Part shown: positions 32,380-41,410 of the stretch, piece after piece
How positions within the stretch are numbered: position 1 is the stretch's first letter
Layout of the letters: every line of letters begins with the position of its first letter
Assembly (NCBI GenBank): GCA_910586775.1
Contig: CAJUJN010000026.1
Location: 1-54,289 of the forward strand
Length of the DNA stretch: 54,289 nucleotides
Source of the DNA: an uncultured Acetatifactor sp.
Lineage (GTDB): Bacteria; Bacillota; Clostridia; Lachnospirales; Lachnospiraceae
Direction: 5' to 3'
Program-made: the position numbers and the translations under genes
The notes under the pieces: model-generated
Told to the model about the DNA's origin: nothing
Seen by the model: the letters and a program-made list of their open reading frames with translations, nothing else
Databases searched by the model: none

Positions 32380-35300
32380 ATGGAACTTACTGACAAAACT
32401 GTAGTTGAGGCCAACGCACTTCCCGGCAATGCCAACACACTTCTTGGCGATGCCAACACACTTCTTGGCATTGATATAGGCTCCACAACAGTTAAGATCG
32501 CGATTTTGGACCAACAGCACCATATCCTGTTTTCCGATTACGAGCGGCACTATGCCAACATCCGGGAGACCCTCTCCGGATTGTTGGAAAAAGCCCGCAA
32601 ACAGTTGGGCAATATAAATTTTCACCCCATGATCACAGGTTCCGGCGGACTGACCCTTGCAGGCTGTCTGGAGGTACCCTTTATTCAGGAAGTTATCTCT
32701 GTAGCCTCCGCACTGAAGGAACTGGCTCCCAGGACCGACGTGGCTATTGAGCTGGGCGGCGAGGATGCCAAAATCATTTACTTTGAGGGCGGCAATGTGG
32801 AACAGCGCATGAACGGCATCTGCGCCGGGGGCACCGGCTCCTTTATCGACCAGATGGCTGCACTGATCCAGACAGACGCCTCCGGCTTAAACGAATATGC
32901 GAAAAATTATAATTCACTCTACACAATCGCGGCCAGGTGCGGCGTTTTTGCAAAGACGGATATCCAGCCCCTGATCAATGAAGGCGCCACCAAGGAAGAT
33001 CTGGCGGCCTCCATCTTTCAGGCTGTGGTAAACCAGACCATTTCCGGCCTTGCCTGCGGTAAGCCTATCCGCGGGCATGTGGCTTTTTTAGGCGGACCCC
33101 TGCACTTTCTGTCGGAACTGAAGGCCGCTTTTATCAGGACCCTGAAGCTTGACGACGAGCATGTGATTGATACGGACAATTCCCACCTGTTTGCGGCTAT
33201 AGGCTCCGCTCTGAACGCAAAAGAAGAAGTCTCCTGTACCATGGATGAGATGCTCCGCAGGCTTTCCTCCGAAATCAAAATGGAATTCGAAGTAGAGCGT
33301 ATGGAGCCGCTCTTTGACTCCCAGCCGGCCTACGATGCCTTTAAGGCACGCCACAGCCGCAACCACGTAACAACAGCCGACCTGGCTTCTTATAAGGGCA
33401 ATGCGTTCCTTGGCATCGACGCCGGCTCCACCACCACCAAGATCGCCCTGGTGGGAGAGGACGGCTCCCTGCTTTATTCCTTCTATTCAAATAATGACGG
33501 CAGCCCCATGAAAACCGCCATCCGCTCCCTGAAGGAAATCTACGGTCAGCTTCCCGAAGACGTGCATATCGTCCGCTCCTGCTCCACAGGTTACGGCGAA
33601 GCCCTGATGAAGGCCGCCTTCCTCCTGGATGACGGGGAGGTGGAGACCGTGGCCCATTACTATGCAGCCGCTTTCTTCAACCCCGAGGTGGACTGTATCC
33701 TGGATATCGGCGGCCAGGATATGAAGTGCATCAAGATTAAGGACCAGACCGTGGACAGCGTGCTCCTGAACGAGGCCTGTTCCTCCGGATGCGGCTCCTT
33801 TATTGAAACTTTTGCAAAATCCCTGAATTACAGCGTGGAAAATTTTGCGGATGCCGCCATCTTCGCAGAGCATCCCATCGACCTGGGCACACGCTGTACC
33901 GTGTTCATGAATTCCCGTGTGAAACAGGCCCAGAAGGAAGGCGCAAGCGTAGCCGATATATCCGCCGGCCTGGCTTACTCCGTCATCAAGAATGCATTGT
34001 TCAAGGTAATCAAGGTTTCCGATGCCTCCGAGCTCGGCAGACAGATTGTAGTCCAGGGCGGTACCTTCTACAATGACGCAGTACTCCGAAGCTTCGAGAA
34101 AATCGCCGGATGTGAGGCAATCCGTCCGGATATCGCCGGTATCATGGGCGCCTTCGGAGCAGCCCTCATCGCAAGGGAGCGCTACGAAGCCGGATATGAG
34201 ACCTCCATGCTCTCTTATGAGAAAATCTGCGCCCTGCAATACGAGACCAGTATGGCAAAATGCCGCGGCTGCACCAACAGCTGCCGGCTTACCATCAATA
34301 AATTTTCGGGCGGCCGTCAATACATCTCCGGCAACCGCTGTGAGAGAGGCATCGGCGGCCAGAAAAATGCCCATAACGTGCCCAATCTGTATGAATATAA
34401 GCAGAAACGCCTGTTCTCCTACGCCTCCCTGGAGGCGGACAATGCCCCCAGAGGGGTGGTGGGGATTCCCAGGGTGCTGAATATGTACGAAAATTACCCT
34501 TTCTGGCATACCTTTTTTACCAGGCTGGGCTACCGCGTCCTGCTCTCCCCCGGTTCCACCCGCAAGATTTACGAGCTTGGCATCGAGTCCATTCCCAGTG
34601 AATCCGAATGTTATCCCGCCAAGCTTGCACATGGACATGTGGTATGGCTGATTCGGAAAAATGTGGATTTTGTATTCTATCCCGCCCTGTTCTATGAGAG
34701 GGACGAGGTAGATGGGGCAAATAACCATTACAACTGCCCCATTGTCACCTCCTATTCCGAGAATATCAAGAACAATGTGGAAGAAATCAGCAGCGGCCAG
34801 GCAAAACTGCGCAATCCCTTCATGTCCTTCCGCGACCTGGATACCGTGACGGAAGCCCTGCTGAAGGAATTCAGGGAACTGCCCCCGGGAGAAGTACGGG
34901 CAGCGGCTGCCGCAGGCTGGACAGAACTTGACAACGCCCGGAAGGATGTACAGAAGAAAGGCGAAGAAGTCCTGCAATACCTGAAGAAAACCGGAAAGCG
35001 CGGCATTGTGCTGGCAGGACGTCCCTACCATATTGACCCGGAGATCAACCACGGCATTCCGGAGCTGATCACTTCCTTTGACATTGCCGTGCTCACAGAG
35101 GATTCCATCTCCCACCTGGGCTGCCCCGAGAGGCCGCTGATCGTGTCCGACCAGTGGATGTACCACTCCCGCCTCTACGCCGCCGCCAGCTACGTGAGAC
35201 AGCAGGAGAATCTGGACCTGATACAGCTGAATTCCTTCGGCTGCGGCCTGGACGCGGTCACCACCGACCAGGTCAATGATATTTTATCCGGTTCCGGCAA

Positions 35301-36675
35301 AATCTATACCTGCCTGAAGATTGATGAGGTAAACAACCTGGGTGCCGCCAGAATCCGGGTGCGCTCCCTGCTGTCCGCCATCCGGGTACGGGAAAAAACC
35401 GGGAAACACCCGGTTCTTCATTCCGCCGCCATCGAAAAAGTGGCCTTCACCGAGGAAATGCGGGGAAGCTACACCATCATCTGCCCCCAGATGTCGCCCA
35501 TTCACTTCGAGATTATGCAGCCTGCTTTCAATGCCTGCGGCTATAATTTCGTTGTACTGAATAACGATAACCGTCATTCCGTAGATGTTGGCTTAAAATA
35601 CGTCAACAATGACGCCTGTTATCCTTCCCTGCTGGTGGTGGGACAGATTATGGAAGCCCTGCAGTCAGGAAAATATGATCTGAACAAGACTGCCATCATC
35701 ATGTCACAGACAGGGGGCGGCTGCCGTGCTACCAATTATGTGGGCTTCATCCGCCGGGCTTTGAAGAAAGCCGACATGGAACAGATTCCCGTCATATCCC
35801 TGAACCTGGCAGGAATCGAGAGCAACCCCGGCTTCCATATCAATGCCGATCTGCTGCTGCGGGCTGCCGTGTCCGCGGAGTTCGGCGATATCTTCATGCG
35901 CTGCGTTTACCGGATGCGCCCTTACGAAGCGGAGCCGGGCAGCGTGGATGCCATGCATAAAAAGTGGCTGGCAGTGGTTCAGGCATTTGTGGCGGAAAAA
36001 CATATCAGCCTGCGGAAATTCCGTAAGCTGTGCCGGGAAATCATCCGCGATTTTGACCGGATCCCTCTCCGTAAAATCCGCAAACCCAGAGTAGGCGTAG
36101 TGGGCGAGATCCTGGTGAAATTCTCCCCGGCAGGCAACAACCACCTGGTGGAGCTGCTGGAAGCGGAAGGCGCGGAAGCCGTGGTGCCCGACCTGATGGA
36201 TTTTATGCTGTACTGCTTCTACAATCAGATTTACAAGGCAGACCACCTGGGGATGAGCAAAAAGGCCGCCCGCCTTTCCTCCCTTGGAATATGGGCCATC
36301 GAACACATCCTGCGGGGCACAATGACGAAGGAATTCCGGAATTCCAGACACTTTACGCCGCCTACTCCCATACGGGATATCGCATCCTATGCGGAACCCA
36401 TCGTGTCCATCGGCAACCAGACCGGGGAAGGATGGTTCCTCACCGGGGAAATGGTGGAACTGATTCACGAAGGGGTGCCGAATATCGTATGTACACAGCC
36501 TTTCGGATGCCTGCCCAACCATGTGGTGGGAAAAGGCGTCATCAAGGCGCTGCGGAAGGCCTACCCGGAATCCAATATCGTGGCCATAGACTATGATCCC
36601 GGCGCAAGCGAAGTAAACCAGCTGAACCGTATCAAGCTGATGCTGACCACGGCGCAGAAGAACCTGGTGAAATAA
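32380..36675 (+). CDS. Giant 2-hydroxyacyl-CoA dehydratase activase-like protein (two ATPase domains plus DUF2229), 1431 aa
   Basis: Related to the HgdC/BadF/BcrA activators, which use ATP to drive an electron into 2-hydroxyacyl-CoA dehydratases and benzoyl-CoA reductases. It has two tandem ASKHA ATPase domains. The first starts LLGIDIGSTTVKIAILDQ (residue about 29) and has its cluster Cys in GICAGGTGSFIDQMA. The second starts FLGIDAGSTTTKIALVGEDG (about 343) and has EACSSGCGSFIETFAKSL. DUF2229 follows, with a Cys cluster KCRGCTNSCRLTINKFSGGR and NRCERG near 627, then dehydratase-subunit-like segments to the end. The start at 32380 follows GGAAGG; the frame is open from 32350 inside the leader stem. 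Such fused proteins are widespread in Clostridia but their substrate is unknown. Confidence 0.9.
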   Translation: MELTDKTVVEANALPGNANTLLGDANTLLGIDIGSTTVKIAILDQQHHILFSDYERHYANIRETLSGLLEKARKQLGNINFHPMITGSGGLTLAGCLEVPFIQEVISVASALKELAPRTDVAIELGGEDAKIIYFEGGNVEQRMNGICAGGTGSFIDQMAALIQTDASGLNEYAKNYNSLYTIAARCGVFAKTDIQPLINEGATKEDLAASIFQAVVNQTISGLACGKPIRGHVAFLGGPLHFLSELKAAFIRTLKLDDEHVIDTDNSHLFAAIGSALNAKEEVSCTMDEMLRRLSSEIKMEFEVERMEPLFDSQPAYDAFKARHSRNHVTTADLASYKGNAFLGIDAGSTTTKIALVGEDGSLLYSFYSNNDGSPMKTAIRSLKEIYGQLPEDVHIVRSCSTGYGEALMKAAFLLDDGEVETVAHYYAAAFFNPEVDCILDIGGQDMKCIKIKDQTVDSVLLNEACSSGCGSFIETFAKSLNYSVENFADAAIFAEHPIDLGTRCTVFMNSRVKQAQKEGASVADISAGLAYSVIKNALFKVIKVSDASELGRQIVVQGGTFYNDAVLRSFEKIAGCEAIRPDIAGIMGAFGAALIARERYEAGYETSMLSYEKICALQYETSMAKCRGCTNSCRLTINKFSGGRQYISGNRCERGIGGQKNAHNVPNLYEYKQKRLFSYASLEADNAPRGVVGIPRVLNMYENYPFWHTFFTRLGYRVLLSPGSTRKIYELGIESIPSESECYPAKLAHGHVVWLIRKNVDFVFYPALFYERDEVDGANNHYNCPIVTSYSENIKNNVEEISSGQAKLRNPFMSFRDLDTVTEALLKEFRELPPGEVRAAAAAGWTELDNARKDVQKKGEEVLQYLKKTGKRGIVLAGRPYHIDPEINHGIPELITSFDIAVLTEDSISHLGCPERPLIVSDQWMYHSRLYAAASYVRQQENLDLIQLNSFGCGLDAVTTDQVNDILSGSGKIYTCLKIDEVNNLGAARIRVRSLLSAIRVREKTGKHPVLHSAAIEKVAFTEEMRGSYTIICPQMSPIHFEIMQPAFNACGYNFVVLNNDNRHSVDVGLKYVNNDACYPSLLVVGQIMEALQSGKYDLNKTAIIMSQTGGGCRATNYVGFIRRALKKADMEQIPVISLNLAGIESNPGFHINADLLLRAAVSAEFGDIFMRCVYRMRPYEAEPGSVDAMHKKWLAVVQAFVAEKHISLRKFRKLCREIIRDFDRIPLRKIRKPRVGVVGEILVKFSPAGNNHLVELLEAEGAEAVVPDLMDFMLYCFYNQIYKADHLGMSKKAARLSSLGIWAIEHILRGTMTKEFRNSRHFTPPTPIRDIASYAEPIVSIGNQTGEGWFLTGEMVELIHEGVPNIVCTQPFGCLPNHVVGKGVIKALRKAYPESNIVAIDYDPGASEVNQLNRIKLMLTTAQKNLVK
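32425..32466 (+). repeat. Two 21-bp tandem repeats near the start of the activase gene
   Basis: Units at 32425-32445 and 32446-32466 differ by one base and encode GNANTLL/GDANTLL just before the first P-loop-like segment. A partial, diverged copy (GGCCAACGCACTTCCC) precedes them. The repeat lengthens the N terminus by whole heptapeptides. Confidence 0.85.
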
Positions 36676-36743
36676 ATCTTCCTGTCAGTATTTCATCGCT
36701 GATTCATCTGTGAATATAGAAACGGCGGAACTTACGGAAGGAA

Positions 36744-36810
36744 CCTGTTGGGCAGCAGCGGCATCACAAGATATATCGTAATGCCGGATGCTGCTTCCCA
36801 ACAGGCTTTT
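36744..36810 (+). terminator. Strong terminator after the activase gene
   Basis: CCTGTTGGG (36744-36752) pairs with CCCAACAGG (36797-36805). Inner AGCAG and CGGCAT pairs extend the stem, and CTTTT follows. It lies 70 bp past the stop codon. Confidence 0.8.
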
Positions 36811-36917
36811 ACAATGGTCCTTCATGCACCCGCCCCGCATGAAAGCCAGAAGCGCGAAGATCCTCTATGCCGGCTTCAAGATGTCTGCCGGCCTGCCTTT
36901 CCTGAAAAAACCGGGCG

Positions 36918-37709
36918 CTAAACACCGGATTTCGGAATGTTCACCTGCTGCCCGATGCCGATTCTGTCGATATCCGTAATCTGCGGATTGGCTTCCTGCA
37001 GTTTCTGCAGGCTGACTCCATGCCTGACGGCGATGCCGGAAAAGGTATCTCCCGGCTGCGCTGTATAGCCGTCCATAGTTATTACAATATATTCGTCACC
37101 TCTGTTTAAGCCGAACATGGCGTAGCCGTCCTTCGTAATCCGGAAGCTTCCTTCCTGCTGCAAATTTCCTCCGGCCTCATTATAGGAATACAGTATCGCA
37201 TGCTTTCCCGCATTTTCCTCTCCCAGGGCCATATGCACATTTACACGGCAGGGGTAGTTTTCCTGCTCCGCCATACGGAACTGTTTGACAACCGGATAGC
37301 CCTGAATCCGGCTCACGGCATCTTCCGGAATCTCCGCGTCAAAGATGACTTCCATATTAATCGGCCCGTCCTCTGCCGTCACATCCTTTCCGCTTACGCT
37401 GAAGGTAACGCCGTTTGAAGTATGCAGCCCCAGAGTTGCGTTCTTTCCTGACATTTTCTCCAGAATGCCCTCCGGAACCGTAAACCTGTTTCCCGCCGAG
37501 AAATTGACATTCTCTCCCTTTCCGTTTGCAATCGCCGCATCCAGTCTCTCCAACATAATCTCCCAGTCATCCGTTGCCTCTTCATAAGCGCCCTGGCCCA
37601 GCAGTATCCCCTGCATACCTGCCGCCTCTACCGGCTGTCCCGGCTGCATCAGTGGTACAAGCACGGATATCAGCCACAGAAGCGCCGTTTTCGTTCTTCT
37701 TTTCTTCAT
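36918..37709 (-). CDS. Secreted LysM-domain protein, 263 aa
   Basis: The N-terminal signal peptide has a basic start (MKKRRTKT) and a hydrophobic core (ALLWLISVLVPLM), and its cleavage site is likely near QPVEAAG. The central region (about 50-210) is beta-rich with no domain I can name; it includes FTVPEGILEKMSGKNATLGL and VTFSVSGKDVTAEDGPINME. The C-terminal LysM motif (about 215-260) reads YTAQPGDTFSGIAVRHGVSL and then NPQITDIDRIGIGQQVNIP, so it should bind peptidoglycan. It is therefore a cell-wall-associated protein of unknown activity. It stands alone between two convergent terminator regions. Confidence 0.82.
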   Translation of the reverse strand: MKKRRTKTALLWLISVLVPLMQPGQPVEAAGMQGILLGQGAYEEATDDWEIMLERLDAAIANGKGENVNFSAGNRFTVPEGILEKMSGKNATLGLHTSNGVTFSVSGKDVTAEDGPINMEVIFDAEIPEDAVSRIQGYPVVKQFRMAEQENYPCRVNVHMALGEENAGKHAILYSYNEAGGNLQQEGSFRITKDGYAMFGLNRGDEYIVITMDGYTAQPGDTFSGIAVRHGVSLQKLQEANPQITDIDRIGIGQQVNIPKSGV

Positions 37710-37966
37710 CTAACGTTTCCTCCGTTTCCTCAATAATAGCCTCCCGGAATCTTCAGACCGCTTATCACGCGGCTTCCCGGAAACCGTTTTGCCGATTTCC
37801 CCGCTTTTTCTGCCGCCTGGTTTCCCGGCAGCCTGATTTTACCTGTCTGAAATTCCGAGAGCCTGTCAGTATACCTTCAACAATCCCTGCCGACACCATA
37901 CAGGCATGCTCGATTTTCCTGCCCGGGCTGCGGAACGGTCCCCGGAAAATGTTTCAGGCTTTGCGC

Positions 37967-38034
37967 TTATACTCGTGAACGCATTTAATTGCCGCTTTCA
38001 GCTCCGGATTGCCGCGATGCGTTCACTCGTTATA
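37967..38034 (-). repeat. Dispersed ~67-bp inverted-repeat element, copy B
   Basis: Read on the minus strand, the left arm is TATAACGAGTGAACGCAT and the right arm is ATGCGTTCACGAGTATAA, with about 32 nt between them. The same arms recur at 38349-38415 on the plus strand and, more diverged, at 32303-32364. The surrounding gap 37710-38403 has no gene I can support. Confidence 0.75.
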
Positions 38035-38227
38035 TTCTGCAGACGGCAATTATTTGCGTTTGTGGGTATAAATTGTCATATCTCGCTATCATTATGCCCA
38101 ACAGTAAAGATATTATCAATTTTTAATCAAATTTGAAAGCAATCTCACTCGTTCAGAAACACGGATATTCCATTCCAAAAGAGACCTGAGGAAAGACTTC
38201 ATAAATAAACTTCGTAAAAGGCATTTC

Positions 38228-38273
38228 AAAATTAAAACGGGCGTCCATGCACCGCTTACTGCGCACAGACGCC
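38228..38273 (-). terminator. Terminator downstream of alaS
   Basis: On the minus strand GGCGTC (38273-38268) pairs with GACGCCC (38245-38239) and is followed by GTTTTAATTTT. It lies about 130 bp beyond the alaS stop. Confidence 0.55.
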
Positions 38274-38348
38274 TTCTCGTATTGCCGGGAATCAGAACTT
38301 CCTTCCTTAACTTATACTTGCGCTCAGAAACATTTGCCAACGTAAATG

Positions 38349-38415
38349 TATAACGAGTGAGCGCTTCCGCGACACAGGACAAAAGAGCGGCAAAGGAAAG
38401 CGCTCACGAGTATAA
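38349..38415 (+). repeat. Dispersed ~67-bp inverted-repeat element, copy C, overlapping the alaS stop
   Basis: Left arm TATAACGAGTGAGCGCTTCC (38349-38368) and right arm GGAAAGCGCTCACGAGTATA (38395-38414) form a stem around a 26-nt loop. The right arm supplies the last codons of alaS (Leu-Tyr-Ser-stop). Copy B lies 315 bp away in reverse orientation. Confidence 0.78.
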
Positions 38416-41061
38416 CTGGCTCTCCAGTACCTTCGCAGCCTCCGCAATGCAGTCCGGAATGCCTGCCGGGTTCTTGCCGCCGGCCTGGGCCATGCCCGGC
38501 TTTCCGCCGCCGCCGCCGCCTACTTTAGGGGCGATGCCCTTGATCAGGTTCCCCGCATGGGCACCTCTGGAAAGCGGCTCCTCCGTAGCCATTGCTATCA
38601 TGTTCACCTTGCCGCCCGCATTGGACAGCAGAACAATCACACCTTCGCCCAGCCTGCTCTTAAGCTGGTCGCCCAGATCCCTGAGTCCGTTCATGTCCAC
38701 GTTATCCACACTGGCAGCCAGAAGCTTCACACCCTTCACTTCCTTCACATTGTCCATCACATCCCCAAGGGCTTCCCGGGCGGCTTTTGCCTTCATGGAC
38801 TCCATTTCGGAAGAAAGCGCCTTCACTTCCGCCATCACATGCTCACATTTCTCCACCAGATTTGCCGGGGTGGCTTTCAGGACTTTTGCCGCCTCCTCGA
38901 TGGTCTGCTCCAGTCCTTTATAATAAGCAAATACACCGTTTCCGGTCAAAGCTTCAATCCTGCGGACACCTGCTGCGATGCCGTTCTCCGACAGAATCTT
39001 GAAAGCCGCGATGGAAGCCGTATTGGCCACATGGGTTCCGCCGCAGAGCTCTACGGAGAAATCGCCCATCTTCACCACGCGGACTTCCTCGCCGTACTTC
39101 TCGCCGAACAGTGCCATGGCCCCGGTCTTCCTTGCATCCTCTATCCCCATCACTTCCGTCACTACGGGAAGATTCGCGGCAATCTGCTCGTTAACCCTCT
39201 TCTCCACCCTTTCCAGCTCTTCTTTTGTCATGGCCGCAAAATGGCTGAAGTCAAAGCGCAGACGCTCGCCGTCCACATAGGAGCCTGCCTGTTCCACATG
39301 GGTGCCAAGCACCTCCCTGAGCGCCTTGTGGAGCAGATGGGTAGCACTGTGGTTTTTACAGGTATCACTCCGCTTCACCTCGTCCACGGTAAGGGTGGCA
39401 ATATCTCCCACCTTGAGCATCCCCCTGGTAACGGTACCGATATGCCCCACCTTGCCGCCGAGAAGCTTTACTGTATCCTTCACCGTGAAGCTGCCGTCCG
39501 CCGTCGTGATTACACCCGTGTCCGCATTCTGTCCGCCCATGGTGGCGTAGAAGGGCGTCTCCTCCACGATGACAGTGCCTGTCTGCCCGTCTGTCAGCGC
39601 CTCAACCAACTCACTTTCCGTAGTCAGAACGGTGATTTTTGAATTGTGCTGCAGCCTGTCATATCCCACGAACCGGGTGGTGACAGACGTGTCGATAGAC
39701 TCGTACACAGTCACGTCCGCCCCCATGTAATTGGTCACTTTTCTTGCCTTGCGGGCAGTCTCTTTCTGATGCTGCATGCAGACACCGAAACCTGCCTCGT
39801 CAATGGTGAATCCCTTTTCTTCCAGAATTTCCTGTGTCAGGTCCACAGGGAAACCAAATGTATCATAAAGCTTGAATACATTCTCTCCGGAAAGTTCGGC
39901 AGCGCCGGCCTCTTTCATCTCCGCTTCCATCTGCCCCAGAATACTCAGTCCCTGGTCGATGGTCCTGTCGAATTTGTCTTCTTCCTGGGTAAGCACGTTC
40001 AGGATAAAGTCCTTCTTCTCCTCCAGTTCAGGGTAGCCGTCCTTACTCTCGTTGATCACGGTCTCGCTGAGGGTGGCCATGAACTTGTCCTGAATGCCCA
40101 GAAGCCTGCCATGCCTTGCCGCACGGCGAATCAGGCGGCGGAGCACATAGCCCCTTCCCTCGTTGGAGGGCAGGATGCCGTCGCTGATCATGAAGGTGGT
40201 GGAACGGATATGGTCGGTAATCAGACGGATAGACACATCTTTTGCCGCGTCCGTTTCATATTCCACCCCGGCAATCTGACAGATTCTGTCACGGATGGCC
40301 TTCATGGTATCGATGTCGAACACGGAATCCACATCCTGCACCACCACGGCCAGACGTTCCAGGCCCATGCCGGTGTCGATGTTCTTCTGGGCCAGTTCCG
40401 TGTAGTTGCCATGGCCGTCATTGTCAAACTGGGTGAACACGTTGTTCCACACTTCCATGAAACGGTCGCATTCGCAGCCCACCTTGCAGTCAGGCCTGCC
40501 GCAGCCGTATTTCAGTCCTCTGTCATAGTAAATCTCGGAACAGGGACCGCAGGGGCCTGCGCCATGCTCCCAGAAATTATCGCATTTTCCGTTCTCGTCC
40601 CGGTAGAAGCGGGTGATTTTCTCCGCAGGCACGCCGATTTCCTTCGTCCAGATATCGAACGCCTCATCATCCTCGCTGTAGATGGAAGGATACAGCCGCT
40701 CCGGGTCCATGCCCACCACTTCCGTCAGGAACTCCCAGCTCCAGCGGATGGCTTCATGCTTGAAGTAATCGCCGAAAGAAAAGTTGCCCAGCATCTCGAA
40801 AAAGGTCAGATGCCTTGCGGTCTTGCCCACGTTCTCGATATCGCCGGTGCGCACGCACTTCTGGCAGGTGGTCACCCTGCGCCTGGGCGGTATCTCCTGC
40901 CCCGTGAAATAGGGCTTTAAGGGCGCCATGCCGGAATTGATGATCAGCAGACTGTTGTCATTGTGGGGCACCAGAGAAAAACTCTTCATCTTCAAATGTT
41001 CCTTGCTCTCGAAAAATTCCAGGAACATCCTTCTCAATTCATTTACACCATATGGTTTCAT
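38404..41061 (-). CDS. alaS: Alanyl-tRNA synthetase, 885 aa
   Basis: Class II synthetase with editing. The aminoacylation domain (1-450) starts MKPYGVNELRRMFLEFFESK and contains the family segments HNDNSLLIINSGMAPLKPYF, FEMLGNFSFGDYFKHEAIRW and GMGLERLAVVVQDVDSVFD. The editing domain (about 560-720) has the zinc HxxxH in KNHSATHLLHKALREVLG and the distal GDFSVELCGGTHVANTASIA. The C-terminal DHHA1 domain includes VIVLLSNAGGKVNMIAMATE and the glycine run PKVGGGGGGKPGMAQAGGKN. The length of 885 is normal. The ATG at 41061 has GGAGG 8 nt upstream; the longer frame to 41154 lies in the leader. The stop codon is inside repeat copy C. Confidence 0.97.
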   Translation of the reverse strand: MKPYGVNELRRMFLEFFESKEHLKMKSFSLVPHNDNSLLIINSGMAPLKPYFTGQEIPPRRRVTTCQKCVRTGDIENVGKTARHLTFFEMLGNFSFGDYFKHEAIRWSWEFLTEVVGMDPERLYPSIYSEDDEAFDIWTKEIGVPAEKITRFYRDENGKCDNFWEHGAGPCGPCSEIYYDRGLKYGCGRPDCKVGCECDRFMEVWNNVFTQFDNDGHGNYTELAQKNIDTGMGLERLAVVVQDVDSVFDIDTMKAIRDRICQIAGVEYETDAAKDVSIRLITDHIRSTTFMISDGILPSNEGRGYVLRRLIRRAARHGRLLGIQDKFMATLSETVINESKDGYPELEEKKDFILNVLTQEEDKFDRTIDQGLSILGQMEAEMKEAGAAELSGENVFKLYDTFGFPVDLTQEILEEKGFTIDEAGFGVCMQHQKETARKARKVTNYMGADVTVYESIDTSVTTRFVGYDRLQHNSKITVLTTESELVEALTDGQTGTVIVEETPFYATMGGQNADTGVITTADGSFTVKDTVKLLGGKVGHIGTVTRGMLKVGDIATLTVDEVKRSDTCKNHSATHLLHKALREVLGTHVEQAGSYVDGERLRFDFSHFAAMTKEELERVEKRVNEQIAANLPVVTEVMGIEDARKTGAMALFGEKYGEEVRVVKMGDFSVELCGGTHVANTASIAAFKILSENGIAAGVRRIEALTGNGVFAYYKGLEQTIEEAAKVLKATPANLVEKCEHVMAEVKALSSEMESMKAKAAREALGDVMDNVKEVKGVKLLAASVDNVDMNGLRDLGDQLKSRLGEGVIVLLSNAGGKVNMIAMATEEPLSRGAHAGNLIKGIAPKVGGGGGGKPGMAQAGGKNPAGIPDCIAEAAKVLESQLYS

Positions 41062-41097
41062 GTGTTCTTCCTCCAAATCTATTGTGCATATATGTTT

Positions 41098-41172
41098 AAA
41101 AACCACCGCATTGATAGTGGCTTTGTTGCAGTTTACTGCAGATTTCATCGACATGCAGTATATATTATAGCA
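41098..41172 (-). promoter_or_regulatory. alaS promoter with possible attenuator hairpin in the leader
   Basis: An extended -10 (TGCTATAAT on the minus strand, 41172-41164) lies about 100 bp upstream of alaS. In the leader AAAGCCAC and GTGGTTTT pair around a 10-nt loop and are followed by T residues (41124-41098), which resembles a weak intrinsic terminator. No T-box signature is seen. Confidence 0.5.
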
Positions 41173-41271
41173 TGAATTTCTATTTTGTATAGTAAAAATT
41201 TAATATGCTTTCCCGTACTGCTGTTCACGCCCGCATAATCATTCAGCCAAAACAAAAGTCCCGGCTTACAG

Positions 41272-41307
41272 AAAAATTCCCCGGGCCGATTCTTCAGCCC
41301 AGGGAAA
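41272..41307 (-). terminator. Terminator of the sigma/anti-sigma operon
   Basis: On the minus strand TTCCCTGGGC pairs with GCCCGGGGAA around a short loop and is followed by TTTTT (41276-41272). It lies just past the anti-sigma stop at 41411. Confidence 0.85.
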
Positions 41308-41410
41308 TAGTAACATATTTTCCAATCCGATTCAACTGTTTCCTGTGTTTCCGTCCGTCTCTGCGCGCCACTTCCGTCTCTGTTCGCTGTTTTCGTTTCT
41401 ATATGCCCTG

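Noticed and set aside
33487..35166. 559-codon open frame on the minus strand inside the activase gene
   Set aside because: It is the antisense shadow of a well-supported gene with two ATPase domains; no ribosome site and no recognisable domain.
38116..38382. 88-codon minus frame between the LysM gene and alaS
   Set aside because: It overlaps repeat copy C and the alaS terminator and has no start signal.
41062..41170. T-box riboswitch for alaS
   Set aside because: No specifier loop or antiterminator T-box sequence could be found; only a weak hairpin with a T tail.
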